The notes beneath the pieces were generated by a model. That model ran no database searches. It was not told where the DNA came from and saw only the letters and a list, made by a program, of their open reading frames with translations. A program made the translations under genes and the position numbers. Positions 26,049-34,434 of a stretch of 64,000 nucleotides of DNA are shown in pieces. Position 1 is the stretch's first letter. Every line of letters starts with the position of its first letter. Source of the stretch: CAZMOK01 sp964567785 (GTDB lineage: Bacteria; Bacteroidota; Bacteroidia; Bacteroidales; JAGOPY01); NCBI GenBank assembly GCA_964567785.1, contig CAZMOK010000011.1:1-64000 (forward strand), in the 5' to 3' direction.

Positions 26049-26456
26049 ATGGCCAGCATTTTCACCAAAATAGTCAACGGGGAGATCCCTTCTTATAAAA
26101 TTGCCGAGGACGACAGGTTTTATGCATTTCTGGATATCAATCCCCTGGCTAAGGGACATACACTTGCTATTCCCAAAAGGGAAGTGGATTACATCTTCGA
26201 TATTGAAGATTCTCTTTACAAAGACCTTTGGGCTTTTGCCAGGAAAGTTGCACTGGCAATAGAAAAAGTTGTGCCATGCGAGCGAATGGGGCTCACTGTG
26301 TTAGGCCTCGAAGTTCCGCATGCCCATATACACCTGGTTCCTATCAATACAGTTTATGATATTGATTTTAAAAAGCCGAAACTTAAACTGACCGAAGGAG
26401 AATTTGAAGAGCTTGCAGAGGAGATCAGGCAGTCATACAGGAAACTTTATCAGTAA
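26049..26456 (+). CDS. HIT family protein
   Basis: This is a small nucleotide-binding hydrolase of the histidine triad superfamily (HINT/Fhit type), which removes groups from nucleoside phosphates such as AMP conjugates. The triad HAHIHL is at residues 91-96, with the middle His93 expected to act as nucleophile. The N-terminal pattern FTKIVNGEIPSYKIAEDD and the FLDINPLAKGHTL segment are typical. The length of 135 residues and the absence of a signal peptide fit a cytosolic enzyme. It lies 11 bases after greA. Its last 7 bases overlap the end of the convergent purF-like gene, an unusually tight tail-to-tail arrangement. Confidence 0.95.
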   Translation: MASIFTKIVNGEIPSYKIAEDDRFYAFLDINPLAKGHTLAIPKREVDYIFDIEDSLYKDLWAFARKVALAIEKVVPCERMGLTVLGLEVPHAHIHLVPINTVYDIDFKKPKLKLTEGEFEELAEEIRQSYRKLYQ

Positions 26457-28351
26457 GCCCTTATATCTTTTCCCTGAATATAGTTAATAAAGGCATTGTT
26501 CACAACTTTATTACCTCCCGGGGTAGGATAGTCGCCCGTAAAATACCAGTCGCCCTTATTCCCGGGGCTCGCATCGTGAAGGTCTTCTATCGTTTGATAA
26601 ATAACGGTGATCCCGGCATTAATGCCCGGGGTCTTTAGCATCTGGGCTATCTTTTCAGAGATCTGAACCGCAGAAAAAGGCTTATAGATCTGCTTCACAT
26701 AGTTCACAACCTCTTCCTTGGGCTTTCCAACCTGGCTCAGGCATTTCCGGTAAACATCATTTATTATCGATTGCTGCCTTGTCTCTTTCAGTAACTCTAT
26801 TGCGGCCTGGAAGGCAATGAAGTCGTGAAGTTTGGCCATATCAATACCATAACAATCAGGGTACCTTATCTGAGGTGCCGAAGAGGCAATGACGATCTTC
26901 TTTGGCCCCAGCCTGTCGAGAATTCTTATAATACTATACTTAAGTGTAGTGCCCCGAACTATGGAGTCGTCCAGGATCACTAAATTATCAGATCCACTCC
27001 TTATGCTGTCGTAAGTTATATCGTAAATGTGCCCTACAAGATCGTTCCGCTCCGATTCCTGGGTGATAAATGTCCTGAGTTTCTGGTCTTTCACCGCAAC
27101 TTTTTCAACCCTGGGCTTTATGGCAAGGATATTCTCAAGATCTTCATCGTTGTAGCCGGCAGGCAACCTTCTGATCTTATCTTTTTTGATCTTGTTGCAA
27201 TACCTGTTTAGTTCCTCACCAAGTCCCCTGAAGGCTACGGCAGCGGTATTCGGAATGTATGAAAAAACAGTATTTTCCAGGTCAAAGTCTATAGCTTCCA
27301 ATATGGGGCCGGCCAGTGATTTACCGAGCTGCTTCCTTTCTTTGTAAATTTCTGCATCAGTGCCCCTGGAAAAATAGATCCTTTCAAAGGAACAGGATTT
27401 CCTGGGCATGGGCTCCTTGAACATCTCCTGTTTTATCTCACCCGATTTCCTGATCAACAGGGCGTGACCCGGCCTGATCTCTTCAATCATTGAAAATGGC
27501 GCGTTGAAAGTGGTCTGTATCACGGGACGCTCTGAGGTTACCACAGCTACTTCATCGTCGTGGTAAAAATAGGCCGGACGAATACCTGAAGGGTCCCTCA
27601 TTACGAATGCATCACCATGCCCTATCAGCCCGGCTATGGCATAGCCCCCGTCCCAGTCGCGGGCCGACCTGGATAAAATGCTGCCAATATCAAGATTTCC
27701 TGCGATCATGGGCGAAATATCCCGCTTCTGGTAACCCTGCTCCTTGAATTCCCTGTAAAGCCTTTCGTTCTCATCGTCCAGAAAATGGCCGATCTTTTCT
27801 AGTACAGTTATGGTATCCGAAGTCTCTATGGGATACTGACCCAGATCGATCAGGTACTCGAAAAGCTCGTCTACGTTTGTCAGATTGAAATTACCTGCAA
27901 GTACAAGGTTCTTGGTTTTCCAGTTATTATGGCGGATCACGGGGTGCAAGAGTTCGATCCCATGCCGGCCGAATGTGCCGTACCGGAGGTGCCCGAGGAA
28001 TAACTCACCTGTGAATTCTGAATTTTGTTTAAGCCAGTTTACATCTTTATACCTTTCAGAAACAGGCTCTACAGTGTTTTTAATGCGTGTATATGCTTCC
28101 TGGAAAATCTCAGTGATGGCTGAACTCGAGTTCGACCTGATTCTGTTGATGAATTTATTTCCGGGTTCAAGATCAAACTTGATGGTTGCAATCCCCGCTC
28201 CATCCTGGCCCCTGTTGTGCTGTTTCTGCATCAACAGGTGCATCTTCTTCAGTCCGTAGAATGATGTACCATATTTTCCAAGGTAATACTCTAAAGGCTT
28301 TAAAAGGCGAATGAGGGCAATTCCACATTCATGTTTGATCTGTTCACTCAT
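26450..28351 (-). CDS. Amidophosphoribosyltransferase-like protein (PurF family)
   Basis: The family makes phosphoribosylamine from PRPP and glutamine, the first step of purine synthesis. At 633 residues this is longer than the usual 470-510. The N-terminal glutaminase part has Cys9 in HECGIAL, consistent with a short propeptide before the catalytic Cys. It also has RGQDGAG, GHLRYGTFG and RDPSGIRPAYF, which differ slightly from the standard RGQESAG and GHTRYST. The phosphoribosyl part has the PRPP loop LVILDDSIVRGTT, the PDCYGIDM segment and a C-terminal extension. Many Bacteroidota carry such a long form beside a standard PurF; whether this one makes purines or has a specialised role is not decided by the sequence. 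A TAACTTTG-type promoter box lies just upstream on the minus strand. Confidence 0.85.
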   Translation of the reverse strand: MSEQIKHECGIALIRLLKPLEYYLGKYGTSFYGLKKMHLLMQKQHNRGQDGAGIATIKFDLEPGNKFINRIRSNSSSAITEIFQEAYTRIKNTVEPVSERYKDVNWLKQNSEFTGELFLGHLRYGTFGRHGIELLHPVIRHNNWKTKNLVLAGNFNLTNVDELFEYLIDLGQYPIETSDTITVLEKIGHFLDDENERLYREFKEQGYQKRDISPMIAGNLDIGSILSRSARDWDGGYAIAGLIGHGDAFVMRDPSGIRPAYFYHDDEVAVVTSERPVIQTTFNAPFSMIEEIRPGHALLIRKSGEIKQEMFKEPMPRKSCSFERIYFSRGTDAEIYKERKQLGKSLAGPILEAIDFDLENTVFSYIPNTAAVAFRGLGEELNRYCNKIKKDKIRRLPAGYNDEDLENILAIKPRVEKVAVKDQKLRTFITQESERNDLVGHIYDITYDSIRSGSDNLVILDDSIVRGTTLKYSIIRILDRLGPKKIVIASSAPQIRYPDCYGIDMAKLHDFIAFQAAIELLKETRQQSIINDVYRKCLSQVGKPKEEVVNYVKQIYKPFSAVQISEKIAQMLKTPGINAGITVIYQTIEDLHDASPGNKGDWYFTGDYPTPGGNKVVNNAFINYIQGKDIRAY

Positions 28352-28376
28352 GAAGCCGGTTGTTCTGGAAAGTGTA

Positions 28377-28384
28377 CAAAGTTA
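28377..28384 (-). promoter_or_regulatory. Predicted -7 box of the purF-like gene
   Basis: On the minus strand the sequence reads TAACTTTG, an exact TAnnTTTG match, 25 bases upstream of the start codon at 28351. No good -33 element is visible. Confidence 0.45.
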
Positions 28385-28509
28385 TGAATATTGTTGCAGA
28401 ATGTATATTTCTTGTGGTAATTGCCTCCCCTTTCATAAAAAAATCAGAAATTTGAGGGATATCAAGGTTTTTACCCTATAAATAATTTTTTTAACAAAAA
28501 CTATTGCGC

Positions 28510-30114
28510 ATGAAAACCAACTGTATCACCCTTTTTCTATCAGTTCTTTTTTTTCTGAATATCCAAAATTATCTCTCCGCCCAGGTAGATAAATCTGACT
28601 GGGAAGGGGGTGTCCCTGAAGGCTGTACATCCATCACGGCAGGAAAGCTTGCCACTGCTGATGGTTCAGTTATCACATCCCACACCGACGACAGCCACAG
28701 GACCCGGTCCTGGATCGACATTGTGCCTCCCAAAAAGCACGGAAAGGATGCTACTGTTCCCATGTACAAGAGGATGAGCTCCGACACCTTTGCCATGCCA
28801 ACCTATCATCACAAGATGATCGGCAGTATACCCCAGGTTGAGGAAACATCCGGGTACATCAATACGGCCTACCCCTGCATGAACCAGTACCAGGTTGCTA
28901 TCGGAGAGTCCACCTTCGGAGGGCGTGCATCCCTGCAGTCCAATGAAGGGCTTATCGACTGCCAGAGGCTTTGCCAGCTTATGCTCGAGAGGGCCAGAAC
29001 GGCCAGGGAGGCAATTGAGATTGCCGGTGAGCTCACAAAGAAATACGGGTGGAATGACGCAGGGGAATGCCTGACCATATCAGATAAGAATGAAGTGTGG
29101 CATCTTGAGATCGTTGGACCGGGCAAGGGAAAATCAGGATCTATCTGGGTGGCTCAGCGTGTCCCCGACGAGGAGATCTCTGTCAATGCGAATGCCAGCC
29201 GTATCATGAAGATCGACCTCAAAGACAAGGATCATTTCATGGCTTCGGATAACATCTATGACATGGCCCTCGACAGCGGATGGTGTGAATCGAAAGATGA
29301 TTTTGAATTCTGTTATGCCTATGCACCTGAAAGCCGCACCTCACTTGCTGCCAGAAGGAGGGAATGGAGGGTGTTTGACCTGCTGGCACCATCGCTGGGC
29401 CTGGATCCCAATGCAGAGAATTATCCTTTCTCCGTAAAGCCCGATGATAAGGTTACACTTTCAGACCTGGTCATGGTTTTTAAAGATTATTATGAAGGCA
29501 CTCCCTTCGATATGACCAAAAACCTCACTGTTACAGATGAAAATGGCAAGACGGTAATATCACCCCTGGCAAATCCTCATATGCCCTACGACGCGAACAA
29601 GCTGCACGATATCAACGGCGGATGGGGATGGCGCGGTGAAAGGACGATAGCCAGGTGGTACACCATGTATGCGACCATAATACAGAGCCGCGACTGGCTC
29701 CCCGATGAAGTTGGGGGTGTGGTGTGGCTGGCAATGGACAATGTTGCCACATCTGTTTATATACCTGTATATTGCTGTGTCACAGATCTTCCGGAACCCT
29801 ACAAGACTCCTGGACGGCCAAACGGTTTTACATACGAATCAGCATGGTGGGCCTTCAACAGGTTGGGTACGCTTACAGCACAACGCTGGGGCGATATGAG
29901 GCATGATGTGGATGCTCTGTGGGACCCGATACAGGAAGAACTTTTCACCAGGCAAAATGAGGTTGAAGCCGAAGCAATTGAGCTGTTGAAAGAAGACCGG
30001 GAAGAAGCAGTAAAATATCTCACTGATTACACCCACCGCTGGGGTACTGAGGTTGTGGATAAAGCCTGGAAACTGGGAGATTTTCTCTGGACAAAGTACG
30101 ATGAGAAATTCTGA
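28510..30114 (+). CDS. C69 family dipeptidase
   Basis: This is a dipeptidase of the peptidase C69 (PepD/U34) family, an N-terminal nucleophile hydrolase. After a signal peptide (to about residue 24, SAQ) the mature start is near GCTSITAGKLATADGS, where Cys39 is the expected nucleophile exposed by processing. It is followed by the typical SHTDDSHR stretch. The rest (534 residues from this start) has the family's GGWGWRGERTIARWYTMYATI region and the C-terminal QNEVEAEAIELL helix. The start used is the ATG at 28510; the TTG two codons upstream is less likely. The signal peptide implies action in the periplasm or outside the cell. It is 38 bases upstream of an M14 metallopeptidase, with which it likely forms a peptide-degrading operon. 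Confidence 0.93.
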   Translation: MKTNCITLFLSVLFFLNIQNYLSAQVDKSDWEGGVPEGCTSITAGKLATADGSVITSHTDDSHRTRSWIDIVPPKKHGKDATVPMYKRMSSDTFAMPTYHHKMIGSIPQVEETSGYINTAYPCMNQYQVAIGESTFGGRASLQSNEGLIDCQRLCQLMLERARTAREAIEIAGELTKKYGWNDAGECLTISDKNEVWHLEIVGPGKGKSGSIWVAQRVPDEEISVNANASRIMKIDLKDKDHFMASDNIYDMALDSGWCESKDDFEFCYAYAPESRTSLAARRREWRVFDLLAPSLGLDPNAENYPFSVKPDDKVTLSDLVMVFKDYYEGTPFDMTKNLTVTDENGKTVISPLANPHMPYDANKLHDINGGWGWRGERTIARWYTMYATIIQSRDWLPDEVGGVVWLAMDNVATSVYIPVYCCVTDLPEPYKTPGRPNGFTYESAWWAFNRLGTLTAQRWGDMRHDVDALWDPIQEELFTRQNEVEAEAIELLKEDREEAVKYLTDYTHRWGTEVVDKAWKLGDFLWTKYDEKF

Positions 30115-30152
30115 CCATTTCAAGAAAATTTCTTAATTAAACCAAAACCTGA

Positions 30153-32780
30153 ATGAAGAAGCTTCTTATCATTTTCGCATTGGCCCTTTATGGGTTATAT
30201 GCAATTGCACAGGAAGATCTCCGGTCACCCGTTGATTTTTTCGGCTTTGAACCGGGAGCCGACAGAATGTTGTTTAACTACGGGGAACTCATCGACTACC
30301 TTAAGATACTGGATGAGGCCTCACCAATGCTTGAGCTTAAAGAGATAGGTAAGTCGCCTGAAGGGAAAAAGATATACATTGCCTTTATTTCCGATTCTGC
30401 CAATATCGTAAACCTCGACCGGCTAAAGGAGGTCAACAGGCAGCTTGCCCAAATCCCTTTCTTTACGGAGGATGGACGTGCAGACCTGGCGTCGGAAGGA
30501 AAGGTGTTCTTTCTTGCCACTCTCTCAATGCATTCCACCGAAGTGGGGCCCTCACAATCGGCCCCGGCAATTGCTTATGAACTGATAACGGGTAAAGATC
30601 ACAGGATGCATGACTGGCTGGAAAATGTGGTTTATATGATGGTCCCCTGCCATAATCCCGACGGTATGGACATGATCGTGGAGCATTACAACAAGTACAG
30701 GGATACAAAGTACGAGGGGAGTTCTATGCCGGGTGTTTACCATAAATATATCGGTCATGACAATAACCGCGATTTTGTTGCCCTTACGCAGGAAGATACA
30801 AGAGTCATTGCCGCAATCTACAACAAAGAATGGTTTCCCCAGGTGATGGTCGAAAAACACCAGATGGGCTCTACAGGGGTGAGGTACTTTGTGCCGCCGC
30901 CTCACGATCCGATAGCCGAAAACATTGATGCGGGCGTATGGACCTGGATCGGCATTTTCGGATCAAACATGATGAAAGACATGACCAATAACGGGTTGCA
31001 GGGAATAGCGCAGAACTATCTTTTTGATGATTACTGGCCGGGTTCAACAGAAACCTGCATCTGGAAAGGGGCGATAGGGATGCTTACCGAAGCGGCCAGT
31101 GCCAGGCTTGCCACTCCCATCTATATTGAACCCAATGAAATAAAGGTTTGGGGCAAAGGCCTGGCAGAATACAAGAAAAGCATCAAGATGCCCGATCCCT
31201 GGCCGGGTGGCTGGTGGAAGCTGTCAGATATCATCGAGTACGAAAAACAAAGCACTTATTCTATACTGAAGACCGCCTCTTCACACAAGGAAGATATTTT
31301 GAAGTTCAGGAATGAATTGTGCAGGAAAGAGTTTATGAAGGGATTGAATGAACCTCCCTACTTCTATATCCTGCCAGGCGACCAGCACGACCAGGGAGAG
31401 CTTGTGAAACTGTTGAACCTGCTTATGGAACATGGTGTGGAGGTTTATTTTATCACTGAGCAGGTTAAAACAGATGAAAAAATATTTGAGATCGGTGATT
31501 TCATAGTGCCACTTGCCCAGCCATACAGGGCATTTATTAAAGAAGTTATGGAGACCCAGGAATTTCCATTGAGGCATTACACCCCGGATGGAGAGATCAT
31601 AAAACCCTATGATATTACCAGTTGGTCGCTTCCTCTGCACAATGGGGTTGAATGTATTGAAATCAGCGAAAAGAAAGGATTCGAGGAGTGGATGCATTTT
31701 ACTGTGGCAATTGATGAAGGTTTCAGTCTCAAAAGGGGAATGCCTACAGAATCATGGGGCATGCTTTTCAACGTGAACAATAATGAAAGTTTCAAGGCAG
31801 CTTTCTCCGCGAAGGAAAAAGGGTTTGCTGTGCATCGAACCCTGGAGGATATCCGTACCCGCATTAATGGCCCTGTTATCCCCGGTGGCAGCTTTATGGT
31901 TTCCGGACTGAGGGACGAGGAGAAAATAGCTGATTTTTACGGGGAACTTACCGTCGACCCGGTTTTCCTGGATGAAAGGCCTGGTGTTGAAACCGGAGAG
32001 TTCAGTGTTCCCTCAATTGCACTTATCGAAACCTGGCTGCACGATATGGATGCGGGATGGACCCGGTACCTTTTCGACACATATCACATCCCATATGACG
32101 TAATAAGGCCCTATGAGGTTAAGGACACTGAACTTGATAAATATGATGTTGTTGTGCTTCCCGGAAACAACAAAGACATTCTGATGTCGGGAAAATACAA
32201 GTCGGGCAAGCAGTATTACATGAGCAGTTATCCTCCTGAATATGCCCGTGGGATGGAAAAGGAAGGCCTGCAAAAGCTTATGGCTTATGTAAATGACGGA
32301 GGCAAGATAGTGGCCTGGGAAAGGTCAACCCAGTTGTTCGACGGTACTTTGAAAATTGAAACGGAAGAAGGGGAGGATGAGGAATTCCAGTTGCCGTTTT
32401 CCGATATTTCTTCAGAACTGAAAGGATTGTATTGCCCTGGATCACTGGTAAAGGTGCAACTGGATGAAGATTCTCCCATTACCCTGGGAATGGGTGACCA
32501 TACCAATGTTTTTTACCGGGGCCGTCCCGTGTTCGAAACGTCCCTGCCCAGGTTCGATATGGACAGGCGTGTAGTGGGCACTTTTCCCGAAGGGGAGGTC
32601 TTTGTGAGCGGCTATATCGAAAATGAGGAAAAGCTTGACGATAAGGTTGCCCTTGTCTGGCTGAAGAAGGGAAAAGGCCAGATGGTGCTGTTTGCGTTCC
32701 ATCCCCAGTTTAGGGCTTCAACGGGAGCTACTTACAAACTGCTTTTCAATTCCCTGTTGCTCCAAAATCCACAATACTAA
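30153..32780 (+). CDS. M14 family zinc carboxypeptidase, large
   Basis: This is a secreted metallopeptidase of 875 residues with a signal peptide (residues 1-20, ending in AIAQ). The M14 signature appears as LSMHSTEVG with the zinc ligands His127 and Glu130, and VEKHQMGSTG carries the third ligand, a histidine near residue 230. A conserved glutamate in LTEAASARLATP is the candidate catalytic residue. The C-terminal half (from about residue 430) is not part of the catalytic domain and looks like beta-rich and alpha/beta accessory domains, with a glutamine-amidotransferase-like segment (VVVLPGNNKDILMSGKYKSG). It is flanked by the dipeptidase (38 bases) and the YfcC transporter (32 bases), so the three genes probably act together on peptides and uptake of products. 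Confidence 0.9.
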   Translation: MKKLLIIFALALYGLYAIAQEDLRSPVDFFGFEPGADRMLFNYGELIDYLKILDEASPMLELKEIGKSPEGKKIYIAFISDSANIVNLDRLKEVNRQLAQIPFFTEDGRADLASEGKVFFLATLSMHSTEVGPSQSAPAIAYELITGKDHRMHDWLENVVYMMVPCHNPDGMDMIVEHYNKYRDTKYEGSSMPGVYHKYIGHDNNRDFVALTQEDTRVIAAIYNKEWFPQVMVEKHQMGSTGVRYFVPPPHDPIAENIDAGVWTWIGIFGSNMMKDMTNNGLQGIAQNYLFDDYWPGSTETCIWKGAIGMLTEAASARLATPIYIEPNEIKVWGKGLAEYKKSIKMPDPWPGGWWKLSDIIEYEKQSTYSILKTASSHKEDILKFRNELCRKEFMKGLNEPPYFYILPGDQHDQGELVKLLNLLMEHGVEVYFITEQVKTDEKIFEIGDFIVPLAQPYRAFIKEVMETQEFPLRHYTPDGEIIKPYDITSWSLPLHNGVECIEISEKKGFEEWMHFTVAIDEGFSLKRGMPTESWGMLFNVNNNESFKAAFSAKEKGFAVHRTLEDIRTRINGPVIPGGSFMVSGLRDEEKIADFYGELTVDPVFLDERPGVETGEFSVPSIALIETWLHDMDAGWTRYLFDTYHIPYDVIRPYEVKDTELDKYDVVVLPGNNKDILMSGKYKSGKQYYMSSYPPEYARGMEKEGLQKLMAYVNDGGKIVAWERSTQLFDGTLKIETEEGEDEEFQLPFSDISSELKGLYCPGSLVKVQLDEDSPITLGMGDHTNVFYRGRPVFETSLPRFDMDRRVVGTFPEGEVFVSGYIENEEKLDDKVALVWLKKGKGQMVLFAFHPQFRASTGATYKLLFNSLLLQNPQY

Positions 32781-32812
32781 AATCAACCAGCTAATAACAC
32801 TAAAACAGAATT

Positions 32813-34405
32813 ATGTTCAAGAAGCGAAAACTTCCGCACACCTATGCCATTATTTTCTACATCATCATTCTTGCTGCCATTCTTACCTGGATTGTGCCGG
32901 GAGGCGAATATGTAGAGAAAACTATAGTTAAAGACGGCGGGCCGGATACCGAACTAGTTTTTGAATATGTGGAAAGCCAGCCTCAGACCTGGCAGGTTTT
33001 TGCTGCCATGTTCAAGGGCTTCGAGAACCAGGCCGGGATAATAGTGTTCATCCTGATGATAGGAGGTGCTTTCTGGATCATGAACAGCACCAGGGCCATT
33101 GATGTGGGCATTCTCTCGTTTATCAGGTTCACACGGAAGCTCGAGCACTACAAGCTTTTCAAGGTCATTGGGATCGACAATGTGATCATCTCCCTTGTGA
33201 TGATCATGTTCAGCATTTTCGGTGCCGTGTTCGGGATGAGCGAAGAGACCATTGCCTTTATCATCATCCTTGTCCCGCTGGCAATCACAATGGGCTATGA
33301 TTCAATAGTGGGTGTTTCGATGTGCTTTGTGGCTGCAGGCCTGGGGTTTGCCGGGGCTGTGCTGAACCCGTTTACTATCGGAATAGCACAGGGCATAGCC
33401 GAACTTCCCCTCTTCTCAGGTTTTGAATACCGTATCTTTTGCTGGGTTGTGATCAATATTGTGGGTATAGGTTATATCCTTATTTATGCCCATAAGATCA
33501 GGAAACACCCCGAAAAATCACCGGTGAGGGAAGAGGATGAATACTGGAGGGAGAGAGGGACTGCTGAGATCGAATCTATCGAGTACAATACTCCGGCAAG
33601 CGCCTGGGTATCCTTTTTTGTAACCCTTGCAGCGCTTGCCGTCTTTTCATGGTTTTACCCTTTCACAGACCTGAAGGTTGGGAACTATTCGATCAACCTG
33701 CCTGCTGTTCCGGTAGTCACCGGGCTGTTTGCGCTTACTGGCATCCTGACCTTAAGAAAGACCGTGCATTTCTACATTCTTTCACTGCTTCTCTACACCA
33801 TCGTCTTTCTGATAATAGGCGTAATGGGATACGAATGGTACATTATGGAAATTGCCACCCTGTTCTTTGCTATGGGCCTTGCCGCCGGACTTTCGATGGG
33901 TTACGACGACAATATGAACGTAAAGCTTTTTCTCGAGGGGGTCAAGGATATCGTCTCAGCCGCTCTTGTGGTAGGGCTTGCCGGTGGCATAATCGTGATA
34001 CTTGAAGAGGGGAAGGTCATTGGTACCATACTGCACAGCCTTTCCGAATCGATGAGGGGCGTGAACCAGGTTGGTTCGGTAGCCTTCATGTACGTCATCC
34101 AGACGATCATCAATATAGCCATACCCTCCGGATCGGCTAAAGCCGCTATCACCATGCCCATTATGGCACCTTTCTCTGATCTGATAAACCTTTCGAGACA
34201 GGCAACCGTAATGGCATTCCAGTTTGGCGATGGCTTTACCAACATGATAACTCCAACTTCCGGTGTTTTAATTGGTGTTCTGGGCGTTGCTAAAATTCCT
34301 TATGACAAGTGGGTGAGGTGGGTCTGGCCACTTATCCTGATATTGATGATACTTGGGTTTTTGCTCCTTATCCCGACCGTCACAATGGACCTTAACGGAT
34401 TTTAA
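32813..34405 (+). CDS. YfcC family membrane transporter
   Basis: This is an integral membrane protein of 530 residues with about 12 hydrophobic segments and the YfcC/arginine-ornithine-antiporter-like signature. Landmarks are the N-terminal HTYAIIFYIIILAAILTWIVPGGEY, GIIVFILMIGGAFWIMN, FGMSEETIAFIIILVPLAITMGYD and, late in the protein, IAIPSGSAKAAITMPIMAPFSDLINLSRQ and TNMITPTSGVLIGVLGVAKIPY. Members are thought to move amino acids or C4-dicarboxylates. The substrate cannot be fixed here. Its location directly after two peptidases supports uptake of amino acids or small peptides released by them. It converges on the M14 peptidase gene ending at 34435, with a terminator hairpin in the 29-base gap. 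Confidence 0.9.
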   Translation: MFKKRKLPHTYAIIFYIIILAAILTWIVPGGEYVEKTIVKDGGPDTELVFEYVESQPQTWQVFAAMFKGFENQAGIIVFILMIGGAFWIMNSTRAIDVGILSFIRFTRKLEHYKLFKVIGIDNVIISLVMIMFSIFGAVFGMSEETIAFIIILVPLAITMGYDSIVGVSMCFVAAGLGFAGAVLNPFTIGIAQGIAELPLFSGFEYRIFCWVVINIVGIGYILIYAHKIRKHPEKSPVREEDEYWRERGTAEIESIEYNTPASAWVSFFVTLAALAVFSWFYPFTDLKVGNYSINLPAVPVVTGLFALTGILTLRKTVHFYILSLLLYTIVFLIIGVMGYEWYIMEIATLFFAMGLAAGLSMGYDDNMNVKLFLEGVKDIVSAALVVGLAGGIIVILEEGKVIGTILHSLSESMRGVNQVGSVAFMYVIQTIINIAIPSGSAKAAITMPIMAPFSDLINLSRQATVMAFQFGDGFTNMITPTSGVLIGVLGVAKIPYDKWVRWVWPLILILMILGFLLLIPTVTMDLNGF

Positions 34406-34410
34406 TTTTT

Positions 34411-34433
34411 GCAAAAAATGAGACGACGTCTCA
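34411..34433 (-). terminator. Intrinsic terminator of the 591-residue M14 gene
   Basis: Reading the minus strand, TGAGAC and GTCTCA (34433-34428 and 34424-34419) pair across a 3-base loop directly after the stop codon at 34435-34437. They are followed by six T (34418-34413). It sits between two convergent genes. The plus-strand side has no comparable T-run, so it chiefly serves the minus-strand gene. Confidence 0.6.
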
Positions 34434-34434
34434 A

